The notes: a model not told the origin generated them from the sequence alone. A stretch of DNA of 64,000 nt from Candidatus Albibeggiatoa sp. nov. NOAA (GCA_025800385.1 JAOXRS010000047.1:62001-126000), one strand, 5' to 3'; positions 18,692 through 30,584 are shown, counted from the first letter of the stretch. A program made the numbers and translations.

Positions 18692-19861
18692 CTATTGCAT
18701 TTCTGCTTTTAACTCAACGGTAAATAAACTCCCTTTGCCTAATTCACTGGTAACCCAAATTTGACCACCAAGAATTTGACAAATACGCTGACATAACGCT
18801 AAACCTAAGCCTGTGCCACCATATTTACGAGTTCGAGAATTATCACCTTGTAAAAAGGGTTGGAATATTGTCTCTAATTTTTCTTGTTCGATACCAATAC
18901 CAGTATCTCTAACATCAAAAAATAATTTTTCGCCTTCGCGTCTAGCCACTAAGTGTACTTGACCTTCTCGGGTAAATTTTGCTGCATTGCCTAATAAATT
19001 CAGTAATATTTGTTGAATTCGCTTGCCATCGGTTTGCATTGTTCCCAAGCCTTCTGGACAAGCCACAATCAATTCATTATGGTTTTTCTTGATAATCGGT
19101 TGGATTAACACCACCACATTTTTAATAAATTCGCAAATATCAATTTGTTCAACTTGCAACTCCATTTTCTCAGCTTCAATTTTAGCTAAATCTAATACGT
19201 CGTTAATTAAATCTAACAACTGTTTTGCTGCGAGTTGTATATTGTCCAAGTCCAGTAAAATATCCCGAAAGCCCAATTCATACGCATCTTCTTGAATGAT
19301 TTCACCATAACCGATGATGGCATTTAATGGCGTGCGCAATTCATGGCTCATATTGGCTAAAAACGTATCTTTGGCTTTACTAGCGGCTTCTGCTGCTTGT
19401 CTTGCTTGTTTTTGCTCTAAATATAAACTTTCTAATTCGGCATTACGTAATTGCAACTGCTTTTGTAACGTCACAATTTTTAGGTGATTATTGACCCGTG
19501 CTAACACCTCTTCCTGTTGAAATGGCTTGGTAATATAATCTGAAGCCCCCAACTCAAAACCTTTGACTTTATCTGTTGTGTCAGCCAATGCCGTCATGAA
19601 AATAATAGGAATATCAACTGTATTATCCTGAGCTTTTAATACTTTACAAGCTTCATAACCGTCCATGATGGGCATCATCACATCAAGTAAAATCAGATCA
19701 GGTTTAGCATATTCAGCACGCTTAATCGCAGCCTGTCCATCTTTTGCCGTCAGCACTTTAAAACCGTTGGCGGTCAAAAAATCCATCAAAACTTTGACGT
19801 TAGCGGGTACATCATCTACAACTAAAATGGTACCAAGATGGCTAGTATTGGTGCTACTCAC
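18692..19861 (-). CDS. Receiver-histidine kinase hybrid (REC-HisKA-HATPase)
   Basis: The 389-residue cytoplasmic protein has a receiver domain (about 10-130; phospho-acceptor in LILLDVMMP, Lys in ITKPF), a coiled coil (about 135-165), a HisKA domain with the phosphorylated His in [12 protein letters not shown] (about 175), and an ATPase domain with N box NLLGNAAKF, G1 DTGIGI and G2 GTGLGL. A receiver in front of a kinase suggests that it takes phosphate from another kinase and relays it. It is the last gene of a three-gene operon, starting three bases after the stop of the 1912-residue kinase. The output regulator is not encoded here. Confidence 0.92.
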   Translation of the reverse strand: MSSTNTSHLGTILVVDDVPANVKVLMDFLTANGFKVLTAKDGQAAIKRAEYAKPDLILLDVMMPIMDGYEACKVLKAQDNTVDIPIIFMTALADTTDKVKGFELGASDYITKPFQQEEVLARVNNHLKIVTLQKQLQLRNAELESLYLEQKQARQAAEAASKAKDTFLANMSHELRTPLNAIIGYGEIIQEDAYELGFRDILLDLDNIQLAAKQLLDLINDVLDLAKIEAEKMELQVEQIDICEFIKNVVVLIQPIIKKNHNELIVACPEGLGTMQTDGKRIQQILLNLLGNAAKFTREGQVHLVARREGEKLFFDVRDTGIGIEQEKLETIFQPFLQGDNSRTRKYGGTGLGLALCQRICQILGGQIWVTSELGKGSLFTVELKAEMQ

Positions 19862-19864
19862 GTA

Positions 19865-22800
19865 CTACATCTCCCTGTAAGGTTGAACGAGGTCGCAAAT
19901 TTGCTCATCTTCAAAATCTTCTGCAAGTTGAGTAATTTTAGCAGTAAAGGCATTTAATGTACTATCATTTGTGGATAATTGTTGTGCATAAGCGATCAGC
20001 CCCATTGTATCCCCCTGCATTGCTAAATCATATAACATGTCTGCCTGCTCTGTGCTGAGCGTATAATTATCTATAATAATATCGCTATCACTATCTGGTT
20101 TATCGACTGATAATGACTGTGAAATGTCACGATCGTAAACCCACGTTAATTGTAAATAGTGTTGTAATCTATCTAATAGTATATCTGCTCGTACTGGTTT
20201 GGGGATAAATTCATTGCAGCCTGCGTCTACACTTTGTTTCTGATGATAATCAAATACACTAGCAGAAACAGCAATAATCGGTAAAGTGTCATATACACCA
20301 GCTAAACGTACACGTCGTGCTAACTCAAACCCATCCATTTCAGGCATGACTAAATCAGTTAATATAATATCAACTTTGCGCTGATTAAGTACATTTAAAC
20401 CCTCTTGTCCATTACTGGCTTCAACAATTTGGAAACCTAATGGCACAAGCAAGTTTCGTAGTACTGAACGGTTTTCTGACTTATCATCAACAACCAATAT
20501 ATGGCGAGTCTTACCTTCAAAGCCAATAATAACAGGTTTTTCTTGTTGCTTGTGTTTTACAAGATTGGATACTTCTGGTAATTCTAGCTCAAACCAGAAT
20601 AAACTACCTTTACCTATATTGCTTTTTACATGCAACTCGCCTTCCATCATTTCAATGATACGCTTAGTAATGGATAATCCAAGCCCCGTGCCTTCTGCTT
20701 TGGAGTATTTATCACCTGATTGATGGAATGGTAAAAATATATTTTCTAAATCTTGTTCTGGGATACCCATGCCTGTATCTTCTATTTCAAAGCGTAAACG
20801 TTTATCGTGATACCCTACTTTTAAGCATACACCACCTGCTTCTGTAAATTTAACAGCATTGGCTAATAAATTGATTAATATTTGGCGTAAACGTTTTTCA
20901 TCCGTACGAATTCCTTCAGGTAAAGCAGTCAGTGGCTCATAGATAAATGAAATGCCTTTTTGTTCTGCACGCATTTGGAATAATTCAACAATACCGCGTA
21001 AGAAATCACCAAAATGAATATCCATTGGATACAGTTCAACACGATCGGCTTCAATTTTGGATAAGTCTAAAATATCATTAATTAAAGTCAGGAGATACTC
21101 ACCACTGCGCTGGATGATATTAATCCCTTCCAATTGCTTGGGTGTAATGTCATAGTCACGGCTGAGAATTTGGGTATAACCTAAAATACCATTGAGTGGG
21201 GTACGTAATTCATGACTCATATTGGCTAAGAAGGTACTTTTGGCTTGATTTGCAACTTCTGCTTGTTTACGGGCGGTTTCAGCATTTTTAATTGCCATTT
21301 TTAATACATCTTCGGCTTGTCGACGTTCAGTAATATCACGCAGTGAGCCAACAGTACGCGTGGGTATGCCCTGCTCATTACGTATGGTTGTACACATAGC
21401 ACTATACCAACGATATTTACCTGCCTTCAGTTTTAGGCGAAATGTTACGTTATAAGGCGTTTCCCCCGAATAGTCAGATAAATGCCCTAAATACAACTGA
21501 AAGACATTTGGCTTATCTTCAGGGTGTAGTGCATCTGTCCAACTATCAAGACAATTAGGGAATTCTGTTTCATCTTGATAACCAAGTAATTCTCGTAATC
21601 GTGGTGAGTACCAAATTGGATTATCTTTATGGGTAAAATCTTCACCATGGGTATATTGCATATCCCATAAGCCTTCATTAGTGGCCTGATTGACGAGATC
21701 AAAGCGTACATTAGCTTCTTGAATCGTTTGTTCGACCCTCTTGCGTTCAGTAATATCTCGTACGAAGGTACAAAGAAATTCTTTATCCTCATATTTCAAG
21801 TATGTGCCACGCACTTCGACAGGAAACGTTGAGCCATCTTTACGTTGATGTTCGGTTTCAATTGCAAAGCCACCTTCAGCTTTAGCCGTTTGCCAAATTG
21901 TGCCCCAAGCATCAGGAGAAGGAAAGTTTGGATCAAGTTCCATAACCCCCATCTTAAGCAGTTCAGTACGATCATAGCCCAGTTGTTCACACTCTGTGTT
22001 ATTGACATAAAGCAGATTTGAATCTGGCGCAATCCATTCTACTGCATCGGGAGAATTGAGCATGGTAAATTTAGCAAGATGTAACTCGGCCTCAGCTTCT
22101 TTACGATCCGTAATATCCTGCACAATACCAATCATACGCTCAGGCCGTTTATGCGCATCAAATAACACTTTGCCCTGTTCATGCACAGTACGGATATTGC
22201 CAGCAGGTAAAACAATCCGATGTTCAATTGAATAAGGTTCACCTTCCAATGCTTTACTCACTGCTTGTTGTACTGCTTCCCTATCCTCTGGATGAATCGT
22301 ATTCATGAACGCATCGTAAGTTGCTTTAAATGCTTGCGGCTCAATACCGAAAATACGATAAATTTCGTCTGACCATGCAAGATCATTGGTTGTAATATCC
22401 CATTCCCAATTTCCTAGGTGTGCAACGCGCTGAGCCTCTGCAAGACTGGCCTGACTGCGTAACAAGTTTTCCTCAATTTTTTTGCGCTCAGTAATATCAA
22501 CATGCGTACCGATAGCACGAATAGGTTTACCTGCTTGATCTCGAATGGCAAAACCTCGTGATAAAATCCATATGTAATACCCTTGCTTATGGCGCATACG
22601 GAACGTTAACTCAAGATTTAATGCTTGATGGCTAAGGAATTGATGTACTGTATTTAGCGAAGGCTCAATATCATCGGGATGGAGCTGATTTTGCCACGTT
22701 TCAAAACAGTTCTCTAACTCATCATCTTGATAACCAATCATTGATTTCCAGCGTGGAGAATAATACAACGTGCCTTGCACCATGTCCCAATCCCATAAGC

Positions 22801-25603
22801 CATCATTTGCGCCTTGCATGGCTAAAGAAAAACGCTCTTCACTATTTTTTAAAGCTTGCTCAGTTTTTTTACGCTGACTAATATCTTGCACCATACCTAC
22901 AATGCTGGTGACTTGACCTTGGTCATCATATAAGCCACTGATTGCAACCGTTGTATAAATGATAGATTGATCTTTGCGAATAAAGCGTTTATCTAAGTTA
23001 TAGCCTGTTATATCACCAGAGGTCAGCCGATTAAACTGTTCTACATCTGCAGCAAGATCATCGGGATGGGTGAATTGTGTCCAATCTAATTGCATAAGTT
23101 CTTGGCGCGAATAACCTAACATATTGCACAATCGATCATTGACTTGCAGTACACCTTTTTCCAAACTGGTAACAGCCATACCAATCAAAGATTGCTCAAA
23201 AAAGCCACGTAAACGTTTTTCATTCAGGCGCACTTGCTGTTCTGCTTCTTTGATGGGGGTAATATCGGTCGCGATTTCTAAGCGAACTAAACGGCCATCT
23301 TCCCATTCAATGGCGCGATCTTGTAAGTAATACCAATGGTTATTAACGGAGTTTTGGAATTCCCACTTATAAATCCCCGTCGAACGGCCTTTATTATCAA
23401 GTAATTTATCGTTTGTACAGAAAGTACAAGGGTTAGACATATCTTGTTGGATATATTTCCAGCATTTTTTGCCTTGCCAATCATGACCAAAAGCATTGCG
23501 TGTATATTCATTGACAAATAGCAGCTCATGGGTGCTCATATCTGCCACATATACAATGGCTTCTAAGCTATCTAAAATCGTAGTGAATTTTTGTTTTTGT
23601 TTTTCTAATTCATGAGCTTTGGCATGTAAAGCCTGCGTTTGTTGTTTAACTTCTTTTTCTAGCTTTTCGCTGTAGGTGGTTAAAACATGTTCGGCTTGTT
23701 TTTGTAGACTAATATCAGTATGTGTACCTGTAAAACGAATATATTGACCTTCCTCATTTTTCAGACCAATACCCCGATCTAAAATCCATACATAATGCCC
23801 ACTTTTATGTAATAAACGATGTATGCTTTCATATTTATCAATTTTGTCGCTTAAATAGTCTTGTACTTTTTTTATTGCCACTTCAGCATCATCAGGGTGA
23901 ATCAAACCTTCCCATGCTTCAAAGGAATCTTTAAATTCATCATTGCTATAACCTAACATGCTTTTCAGACGTTCAGAAAAAAACAATTCATTGGTTTGTA
24001 AATTCCAATCCCACACGCCATCATTAGAAGCTTGTAAGGCGAGTGAAAAACGTTCTTCACTTTCTTTGAGTGCCTGCTCAGCGCGTTTTTGTAAACTAAT
24101 ATCCGTATGAGTACCGATAAAGCGAGTATATTGGCCTTCCTCATTTTCTAGCCCAATGCCTCGATCTAAAATCCATACATAATGTCCATCTTTGTGTTGT
24201 AGCCGATGGATCGCTTCATACTTATCAGTTTTTTTGCTGAGATAATCGCTAATATCTTTTTCTGCACATTGCACATCATCAGGGTGAACTAGTTTACGCC
24301 AAGTATCTAAATCATTAGACAACTCATGATCTGCGAAACCCAACATGCCTTTCCAACGTTCAGAGAAAAATAATGAATTGGTTTGTAAGTCCCAGTCCCA
24401 TAGTCCATCATTTGCCGCTTTCAAAGCTAAAGCAAATCGTTCCTCACTTTCTTTAAGAGCATATTCAGCTTGTTTTTGTAGCGTTATATCTTTTTCAGAA
24501 CCCACCATTCGATAAGGTTCACCTTGTTTATTCCACAACGCAATACCCGTATCCAAAACCCAGATATAATGACCGTCTTTGTGTTTAACTCTATGAATAC
24601 TAGTATATTTTTCTGTTTCTTTTGCTAAATGTTTTTGTACATCATCCATCGCATGGTCAATATCATCAGGATGAACTCGTCCACTCCATTCATCTAAACT
24701 ATTTGATAGCTCATCCATACTATAGCCACGCATGGCTTTCCATTGAGGTGAAAAATAAACCGTCCCTTGTTTCATATCCCAATCCCACAAGCTATTACTA
24801 GAGGCTTGTAAGGCTAATGAAAAACGTTCTTCACTTTGACGTAATGCCTCATCTGATTGGCGACGTTTATAGACTTCTTCTTTTAATTGTAAATTGGCTT
24901 CTGTTAAGGTTTCAGCTTGATTGGTCAGTTCTTGATTTTTATTCGCTAATGCCTTGGTTTTTTGTTCAATTTCTTTATGTAATTTTTGTTGATAACCTTG
25001 GTGTAAACTTTCTTTTTCCTTACGGGCTGAAATATCTCTAGCCACTGCAATAAAACATCTTCCATATGCTTCCAGTTCAATACTTTGAATCACTAGCTCA
25101 ACTGGGAAAGAGGTTTCATCTTTACGTCTTAGCAATGCTTCCGTCTTAGCCACACTGAGTTCACCCGACATAAGAGGAATTAAGAAGTCTTTTTCAATTT
25201 TTTCAAAATCAGAGGTACAGTCTATATCTAGGGGGGTTTTACCAATTAATTCATTTTGTTCAGCATCATAGCCTAGCTGTCGGTACGCCCCTTGGCTAAC
25301 AAAGAAAAATTCTAAAGTCTTAGGATGTAAAGCATAAAATCCATCTAAGCTTAAATCCATAAAAGCCTTATATTGCTTAAATTCATTGACTTTTAGCTTT
25401 AATAAACCTTCTATTTCTTCACTTTCTTTATTCGAACGATATAAAACATAAAAGCTACCAAGCACCAATAATAGATAACCTGTTAACTCAACCATAAAAT
25501 GCACAGAGCGGCTGCTTTGCCAAATGATATTTTCTAGCAACCAATAGGATAGGACGATGAGAACATAAATAAGAAAATAAGTTGAAAAGTTATATTTTTT
25601 CAT
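19865..25603 (-). CDS. Giant multi-PAS hybrid histidine kinase
   Basis: The 1912-residue protein has two N-terminal transmembrane segments (about 9-28 and 36-56) and about ten PAS domains (near 75, 257, 387, 515, 672, 795, 920, 1050, 1176 and 1297). HisKA follows (His about 1464 in [12 protein letters not shown]), then HATPase (about 1560-1680), a receiver (about 1700-1815; acceptor in IILTDLVMP) and a conserved C-terminal tail also found in the partner kinase. PAS2, 3, 4 and 7 are close copies sharing SEERF.LA and LWDWD. PAS5 has a cysteine cluster (KKCW, then NPCTFC) that could bind a cofactor or sense redox state. The start codon overlaps the upstream stop (TAATG), so translation is coupled. 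The ligand is unknown. Confidence 0.93.
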   Translation of the reverse strand: MKKYNFSTYFLIYVLIVLSYWLLENIIWQSSRSVHFMVELTGYLLLVLGSFYVLYRSNKESEEIEGLLKLKVNEFKQYKAFMDLSLDGFYALHPKTLEFFFVSQGAYRQLGYDAEQNELIGKTPLDIDCTSDFEKIEKDFLIPLMSGELSVAKTEALLRRKDETSFPVELVIQSIELEAYGRCFIAVARDISARKEKESLHQGYQQKLHKEIEQKTKALANKNQELTNQAETLTEANLQLKEEVYKRRQSDEALRQSEERFSLALQASSNSLWDWDMKQGTVYFSPQWKAMRGYSMDELSNSLDEWSGRVHPDDIDHAMDDVQKHLAKETEKYTSIHRVKHKDGHYIWVLDTGIALWNKQGEPYRMVGSEKDITLQKQAEYALKESEERFALALKAANDGLWDWDLQTNSLFFSERWKGMLGFADHELSNDLDTWRKLVHPDDVQCAEKDISDYLSKKTDKYEAIHRLQHKDGHYVWILDRGIGLENEEGQYTRFIGTHTDISLQKRAEQALKESEERFSLALQASNDGVWDWNLQTNELFFSERLKSMLGYSNDEFKDSFEAWEGLIHPDDAEVAIKKVQDYLSDKIDKYESIHRLLHKSGHYVWILDRGIGLKNEEGQYIRFTGTHTDISLQKQAEHVLTTYSEKLEKEVKQQTQALHAKAHELEKQKQKFTTILDSLEAIVYVADMSTHELLFVNEYTRNAFGHDWQGKKCWKYIQQDMSNPCTFCTNDKLLDNKGRSTGIYKWEFQNSVNNHWYYLQDRAIEWEDGRLVRLEIATDITPIKEAEQQVRLNEKRLRGFFEQSLIGMAVTSLEKGVLQVNDRLCNMLGYSRQELMQLDWTQFTHPDDLAADVEQFNRLTSGDITGYNLDKRFIRKDQSIIYTTVAISGLYDDQGQVTSIVGMVQDISQRKKTEQALKNSEERFSLAMQGANDGLWDWDMVQGTLYYSPRWKSMIGYQDDELENCFETWQNQLHPDDIEPSLNTVHQFLSHQALNLELTFRMRHKQGYYIWILSRGFAIRDQAGKPIRAIGTHVDITERKKIEENLLRSQASLAEAQRVAHLGNWEWDITTNDLAWSDEIYRIFGIEPQAFKATYDAFMNTIHPEDREAVQQAVSKALEGEPYSIEHRIVLPAGNIRTVHEQGKVLFDAHKRPERMIGIVQDITDRKEAEAELHLAKFTMLNSPDAVEWIAPDSNLLYVNNTECEQLGYDRTELLKMGVMELDPNFPSPDAWGTIWQTAKAEGGFAIETEHQRKDGSTFPVEVRGTYLKYEDKEFLCTFVRDITERKRVEQTIQEANVRFDLVNQATNEGLWDMQYTHGEDFTHKDNPIWYSPRLRELLGYQDETEFPNCLDSWTDALHPEDKPNVFQLYLGHLSDYSGETPYNVTFRLKLKAGKYRWYSAMCTTIRNEQGIPTRTVGSLRDITERRQAEDVLKMAIKNAETARKQAEVANQAKSTFLANMSHELRTPLNGILGYTQILSRDYDITPKQLEGINIIQRSGEYLLTLINDILDLSKIEADRVELYPMDIHFGDFLRGIVELFQMRAEQKGISFIYEPLTALPEGIRTDEKRLRQILINLLANAVKFTEAGGVCLKVGYHDKRLRFEIEDTGMGIPEQDLENIFLPFHQSGDKYSKAEGTGLGLSITKRIIEMMEGELHVKSNIGKGSLFWFELELPEVSNLVKHKQQEKPVIIGFEGKTRHILVVDDKSENRSVLRNLLVPLGFQIVEASNGQEGLNVLNQRKVDIILTDLVMPEMDGFELARRVRLAGVYDTLPIIAVSASVFDYHQKQSVDAGCNEFIPKPVRADILLDRLQHYLQLTWVYDRDISQSLSVDKPDSDSDIIIDNYTLSTEQADMLYDLAMQGDTMGLIAYAQQLSTNDSTLNAFTAKITQLAEDFEDEQICDLVQPYREM

Positions 25604-28401
25604 TAGGAAGACTGCTCTGTAAATGGTTCAACAAGCTGGCATACGGCATCAGCATCAAAGTCTTTACTAAGCTGGATAATATGCTCGGCAAGTGGAAGCA
25701 AATTATGATCTTGTTTTAATATTTCTGCTTCATGGAGTAATCCCATAATGTCACCTTTCCTACCTAAATCATAGAAAATATTGGCTTGTTGTTGAGAGAG
25801 TTGGCCATACTGGTCTTGTTCTATTTGTTCAGATTGCGGCTCTGCATTTTGCTTATCATACAACCAGTGAATATTGAGTATTTTTTGTAATTGATTTAAT
25901 AACTCTTCAAGGTGAATTGGTTTTGCGATCAAAGCATTATAATCTAAACGTCCAGCTTGATGTTCATACATATTCTCAGCGGTTACAATTAAAGGAATAT
26001 CTGTTAATGGCGATTTTTTAACTTCAAGATATTTTTTCAATAAAGATAAATCAGTGATAATAATATGGGGTGGCGTTTGTTCTAATTGTATTAAAGCTTC
26101 CTGATAATGGCTGAATGCATATACTTTAAATGCCAAAGCGTTAAGTATTTCTACTAATGTTTGACGACTTTCCCATTCATCATCTATCACAAAAACAGTA
26201 AGCAATTCTCCTTTGTAGCCCATAATCGCTTGACTGGTATCAAACTGGTCAAATGGTTCGCTACTAACAATTTCTTGCAATGCTAAATCAATCGTAAAAC
26301 GGCTACCTTGCCCCAATTGACTGGTAATCGTAAACTCCCCTTGCATCAATTTAACAATTTTATTTGTAATCGTTAAACCTAGCCCAGCTCCTTCAACTTC
26401 AAACCCTCGTGCATCCAATTGCTTAAAAGGATCGAGCACTTGTTCAATATTGTGTTGAGCAATCCCGCCACCTGTGTCTTGCACAGTAAAACGAACTTTA
26501 TCTTCAAAACGGAATACTTCTAAACGAATTTCGCCTTGCTCTGTCGATTTGAGTGCATTATTTAAAATATTGACTAAAGCTTGACGTAAACGGGACTCAT
26601 CGGCTAAGACAGTTTGGGGTAAATCCGCACTGGGATTAAAAATAAATTGAATCCCCTTTTGCTGTACACGCAATCGAAATAATTCAACAATATTATTCAA
26701 TAATTTGACCAACTGAAATTCAGAATGATGTAGGTTTAAATTATCGCTTTCAATTTTGGATAAATCTAAAATATCATTAATCATGGTCAACAAGTATTCA
26801 CCACTGCGATGAATAATATTAATACCTTCTTGCTGGCGACTTGATAAGCTGTCATCTAATTTTAAAATCTGTGTATAACCCAGAATACCATTCAACGGAG
26901 TACGCAATTCATGGCTCATATTGGATAAAAAGACGGTTTTAGTTTGATTAGCCCGTTCTGCTCTTTCTTTTGCACTTTTCAATGCACGTTCGGCTTGTTT
27001 ACGTTCTGTTATATCACGGGCAATGGCAATGTAATGGCTTTCATACGCATTGAGCTGTACATATTGGATTAAAGTCTCGACGGGAAAAGTTGAACCATCT
27101 TGGCGCAACATCACGGTTTCATATAGGTGAATCCCATTTTCTGTTTGGGCTAAAGCATCAAATAGTCTTTTGATTTCAGAGTATTTTTCAGTTGGTAATA
27201 AATCGTAAGGAGTCATGCGTAATAATTGTTTAACTTCATACCCTGATTGATCTGAGGCTGCTTGATTCACATAAATAAAATGTTGGGTACTGGCTTCAAG
27301 CACAAAAATCATATCAGCACTAATATCAAAAATGGTTTTAAATTCCTGCATTTGACTTACTTGCTGCTCTAATAATTGCGCCATATGATTGAACGTGCGT
27401 GCAAGATGGCCAATTTCATCGTTGGATAGCATGGGGGCGCGAACCGAGAAATCACCTTTACCTAATTGCATTGCACAATTTTCTAGTGAAATAATAGGCT
27501 CAATTAATTTTCGAGAAAATGCAAATACACCAATGGTCGCAATCACCATCAAAATCAGGCCAACGGTAATTGCTTGGTTACGTAGTTCGGTAATCGACAT
27601 AAAGGCTTTATCAATCGGTAAATGCGCAATCAATGTCCAATTATTGCCCTTAAAATCTAAATAGCCTTCCTGATGTGCATAAGTATAAAAATGTCCCTCT
27701 AAATGCTCTAAATTATTCAAGTTAATTTTCTTTTTTAACACTTCTTTGGGATCATGATTGGAGTAAAGTACTGTGCCTTGAATATCGATTAAATCAATAC
27801 CAATATCTGTTTTTTCAACCTCGTCTTGTCGGAAATTGAGCTGACCCAATACTTGGTATATTAAATCTGTATTCATCTCCGCCACAATTGCCCCCAAAAT
27901 ATTTTTTTCAGCATCCAATATCGGTGCAGCAAATGTCATCACAGAGGCTTGTTTAGAAACATAAATATCTTCTGCAGTACTGTTGGTTTTTTGCTCATAA
28001 ACCCGTTTCACCCAAATAGCATCAGGCGCAGACTGGCCAATATTCAGGCTGGACGTATCCGCAATGCGGGCTTGGTTATGACCGTAAATAGAGATAGCGA
28101 GATAGAATTTGTAGGTATTTCGGTAATGCAATAACCGCAGGGTGAGCAAATCCGCATTTTCAGAATCTGCGATATTCGCAATAATATAAGGGTCACGCGC
28201 CATAGAGCTTACATCTGCAGCACGTTCGAACAACAGCCTATCAATTTTATCAATACCATACACAGCACGCGCTTGTAGATGTGCTTTAATTTCTAGCTCT
28301 GTGGTGCGGGTCGCGGCATTGTATAAGAATAGGCTTAACAGTGTGCCGATACCTAATAAGAAGCCGAGAAATAATAATAGTATTTTATTTGAAAATTTCA
28401 T
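25603..28401 (-). CDS. Cache-HAMP-PAS hybrid histidine kinase
   Basis: This 932-residue membrane kinase has a transmembrane helix (about 7-27), a periplasmic Cache-type sensor (about 35-275), a second helix (about 280-300), a HAMP domain, one PAS domain (about 360-480) and HisKA with [12 protein letters not shown]. The HATPase has a slightly unusual N box (NILNNALKS) and DTGGGI. A C-terminal receiver (VIDDE, IIITDLS, IAKP) and the same tail as the next gene follow. I use ATG at 28401, since the frame upstream opens only with TTG at 28422. It is the first gene of the signalling operon and probably receives the extracellular signal. Palindromic repeats lie just upstream. Confidence 0.92.
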   Translation of the reverse strand: MKFSNKILLLFLGFLLGIGTLLSLFLYNAATRTTELEIKAHLQARAVYGIDKIDRLLFERAADVSSMARDPYIIANIADSENADLLTLRLLHYRNTYKFYLAISIYGHNQARIADTSSLNIGQSAPDAIWVKRVYEQKTNSTAEDIYVSKQASVMTFAAPILDAEKNILGAIVAEMNTDLIYQVLGQLNFRQDEVEKTDIGIDLIDIQGTVLYSNHDPKEVLKKKINLNNLEHLEGHFYTYAHQEGYLDFKGNNWTLIAHLPIDKAFMSITELRNQAITVGLILMVIATIGVFAFSRKLIEPIISLENCAMQLGKGDFSVRAPMLSNDEIGHLARTFNHMAQLLEQQVSQMQEFKTIFDISADMIFVLEASTQHFIYVNQAASDQSGYEVKQLLRMTPYDLLPTEKYSEIKRLFDALAQTENGIHLYETVMLRQDGSTFPVETLIQYVQLNAYESHYIAIARDITERKQAERALKSAKERAERANQTKTVFLSNMSHELRTPLNGILGYTQILKLDDSLSSRQQEGINIIHRSGEYLLTMINDILDLSKIESDNLNLHHSEFQLVKLLNNIVELFRLRVQQKGIQFIFNPSADLPQTVLADESRLRQALVNILNNALKSTEQGEIRLEVFRFEDKVRFTVQDTGGGIAQHNIEQVLDPFKQLDARGFEVEGAGLGLTITNKIVKLMQGEFTITSQLGQGSRFTIDLALQEIVSSEPFDQFDTSQAIMGYKGELLTVFVIDDEWESRQTLVEILNALAFKVYAFSHYQEALIQLEQTPPHIIITDLSLLKKYLEVKKSPLTDIPLIVTAENMYEHQAGRLDYNALIAKPIHLEELLNQLQKILNIHWLYDKQNAEPQSEQIEQDQYGQLSQQQANIFYDLGRKGDIMGLLHEAEILKQDHNLLPLAEHIIQLSKDFDADAVCQLVEPFTEQSS

Positions 28402-28406
28402 AAGAC

Positions 28407-28462
28407 AATGAACAATTACCAATGAACAATTATCAACTTGCTATCATTAATTGATAATGTTC
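28407..28462. repeat. Short palindromic repeat cluster
   Basis: AATGAACAATTA occurs twice in tandem (28407 and 28421). The second copy forms a hairpin with TTGATAATGTTC at 28451-28462. Such AATTGTTCATT palindromes are dispersed intergenic repeats in several bacteria. This one sits immediately before the kinase operon and may overlap its leader. Confidence 0.55.
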
Positions 28463-28500
28463 TATGATAGAAATTAACAGACTCAAAAAATCAACATGTG

Positions 28501-29937
<1,437 letters not shown>

Positions 29938-30228
29938 ATGACGGCCTACTTCAATATTGTTCACCACATCGCAGGACGTATCCGTTTCAGGATTTCACCT
30001 AGCTTTTTAAAACAACCTATTGCAAAAGATAGCAAAAAACTCACTCAACAAATTCGCTCAATTAACGGTATTCAAGACATTCGTATTAACCTGCTGGTAG
30101 GCTCAGTCGTTGTACAGTACGACCCTAATATTATTAAACCTAGTATGTGGGAACAGTGGTTACAAGAATATGATGAAGAAACTGAATTCAATCAGTTAAT
30201 TGAACGTTGGCAAGCCCAAATCGGCTAA
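29938..30228 (+). CDS. HMA-like small protein with Arg motif, ferrosome-like operon
   Basis: This 96-residue protein has the ferredoxin-like pattern of heavy-metal-associated (HMA) domains (two helices, IRSINGIQDIRINLLVGSVVVQYD). The metal-binding CxxC is replaced by an arginine motif (HHIAGRIRFRIS). The same motif occurs in the N-terminus of the ATPase in this operon (PTRLRLKLS) and in the protein at 58044 (PGRLRIRAS). It is probably not a classical Cu/Zn chaperone. It is the first gene after a Fur box and lies upstream of a P1B-6-like ATPase, which points to a role in ferrosome formation or iron loading. The role is inferred from context. Confidence 0.75.
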   Translation: MTAYFNIVHHIAGRIRFRISPSFLKQPIAKDSKKLTQQIRSINGIQDIRINLLVGSVVVQYDPNIIKPSMWEQWLQEYDEETEFNQLIERWQAQIG

Positions 30229-30251
30229 CACCCCAAACAGAGGATAACAGT

Positions 30252-30563
30252 ATGACCAATTACTATGCGCCTTACCCACCCCCTCAATATCCACAAGCGA
30301 TTCCTCAGCCTACGTCGACTGTCAAAAGAGCGGCTTTAGTCGGTGCTGTAATGGGTGCTGCGGGAGCAACGGCAGGTTATCTTAAACAAGAAGAAACGGA
30401 TAGCGGCATGATTGGTGATGTGTTAGCAGGTGCAGTTACAGGGGGGTTAGCCACTGCGGGTGTGGTTACAGTAGGTGAAGCTTTTGGGATGAAACCCACT
30501 TTACCCAGCACAGCCGTAATGTTTCTAGCGGGTACTGCTTTGTTATACACACTGAAAAAATAG
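30252..30563 (+). CDS. Small glycine-zipper membrane protein, ferrosome-like operon
   Basis: This 103-residue protein has a Pro/Tyr/Gln-rich N-terminus (YYAPYPPPQYPQ) and two or three hydrophobic Gly/Ala-zipper segments (GAVMGAAGATAGY, LAGAVTGGLATAGVV, then a C-terminal helix ending LLYTLKK). Gly-zipper helices pack closely in membranes. ATG at 30252 follows an AGAGGA site, so I prefer it to the longer frame. The position in the operon suggests a structural protein of the ferrosome membrane. The family is not named with certainty. Confidence 0.75.
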   Translation: MTNYYAPYPPPQYPQAIPQPTSTVKRAALVGAVMGAAGATAGYLKQEETDSGMIGDVLAGAVTGGLATAGVVTVGEAFGMKPTLPSTAVMFLAGTALLYTLKK

Positions 30564-30584
30564 TCATCTTAAAGGATTTATCTC

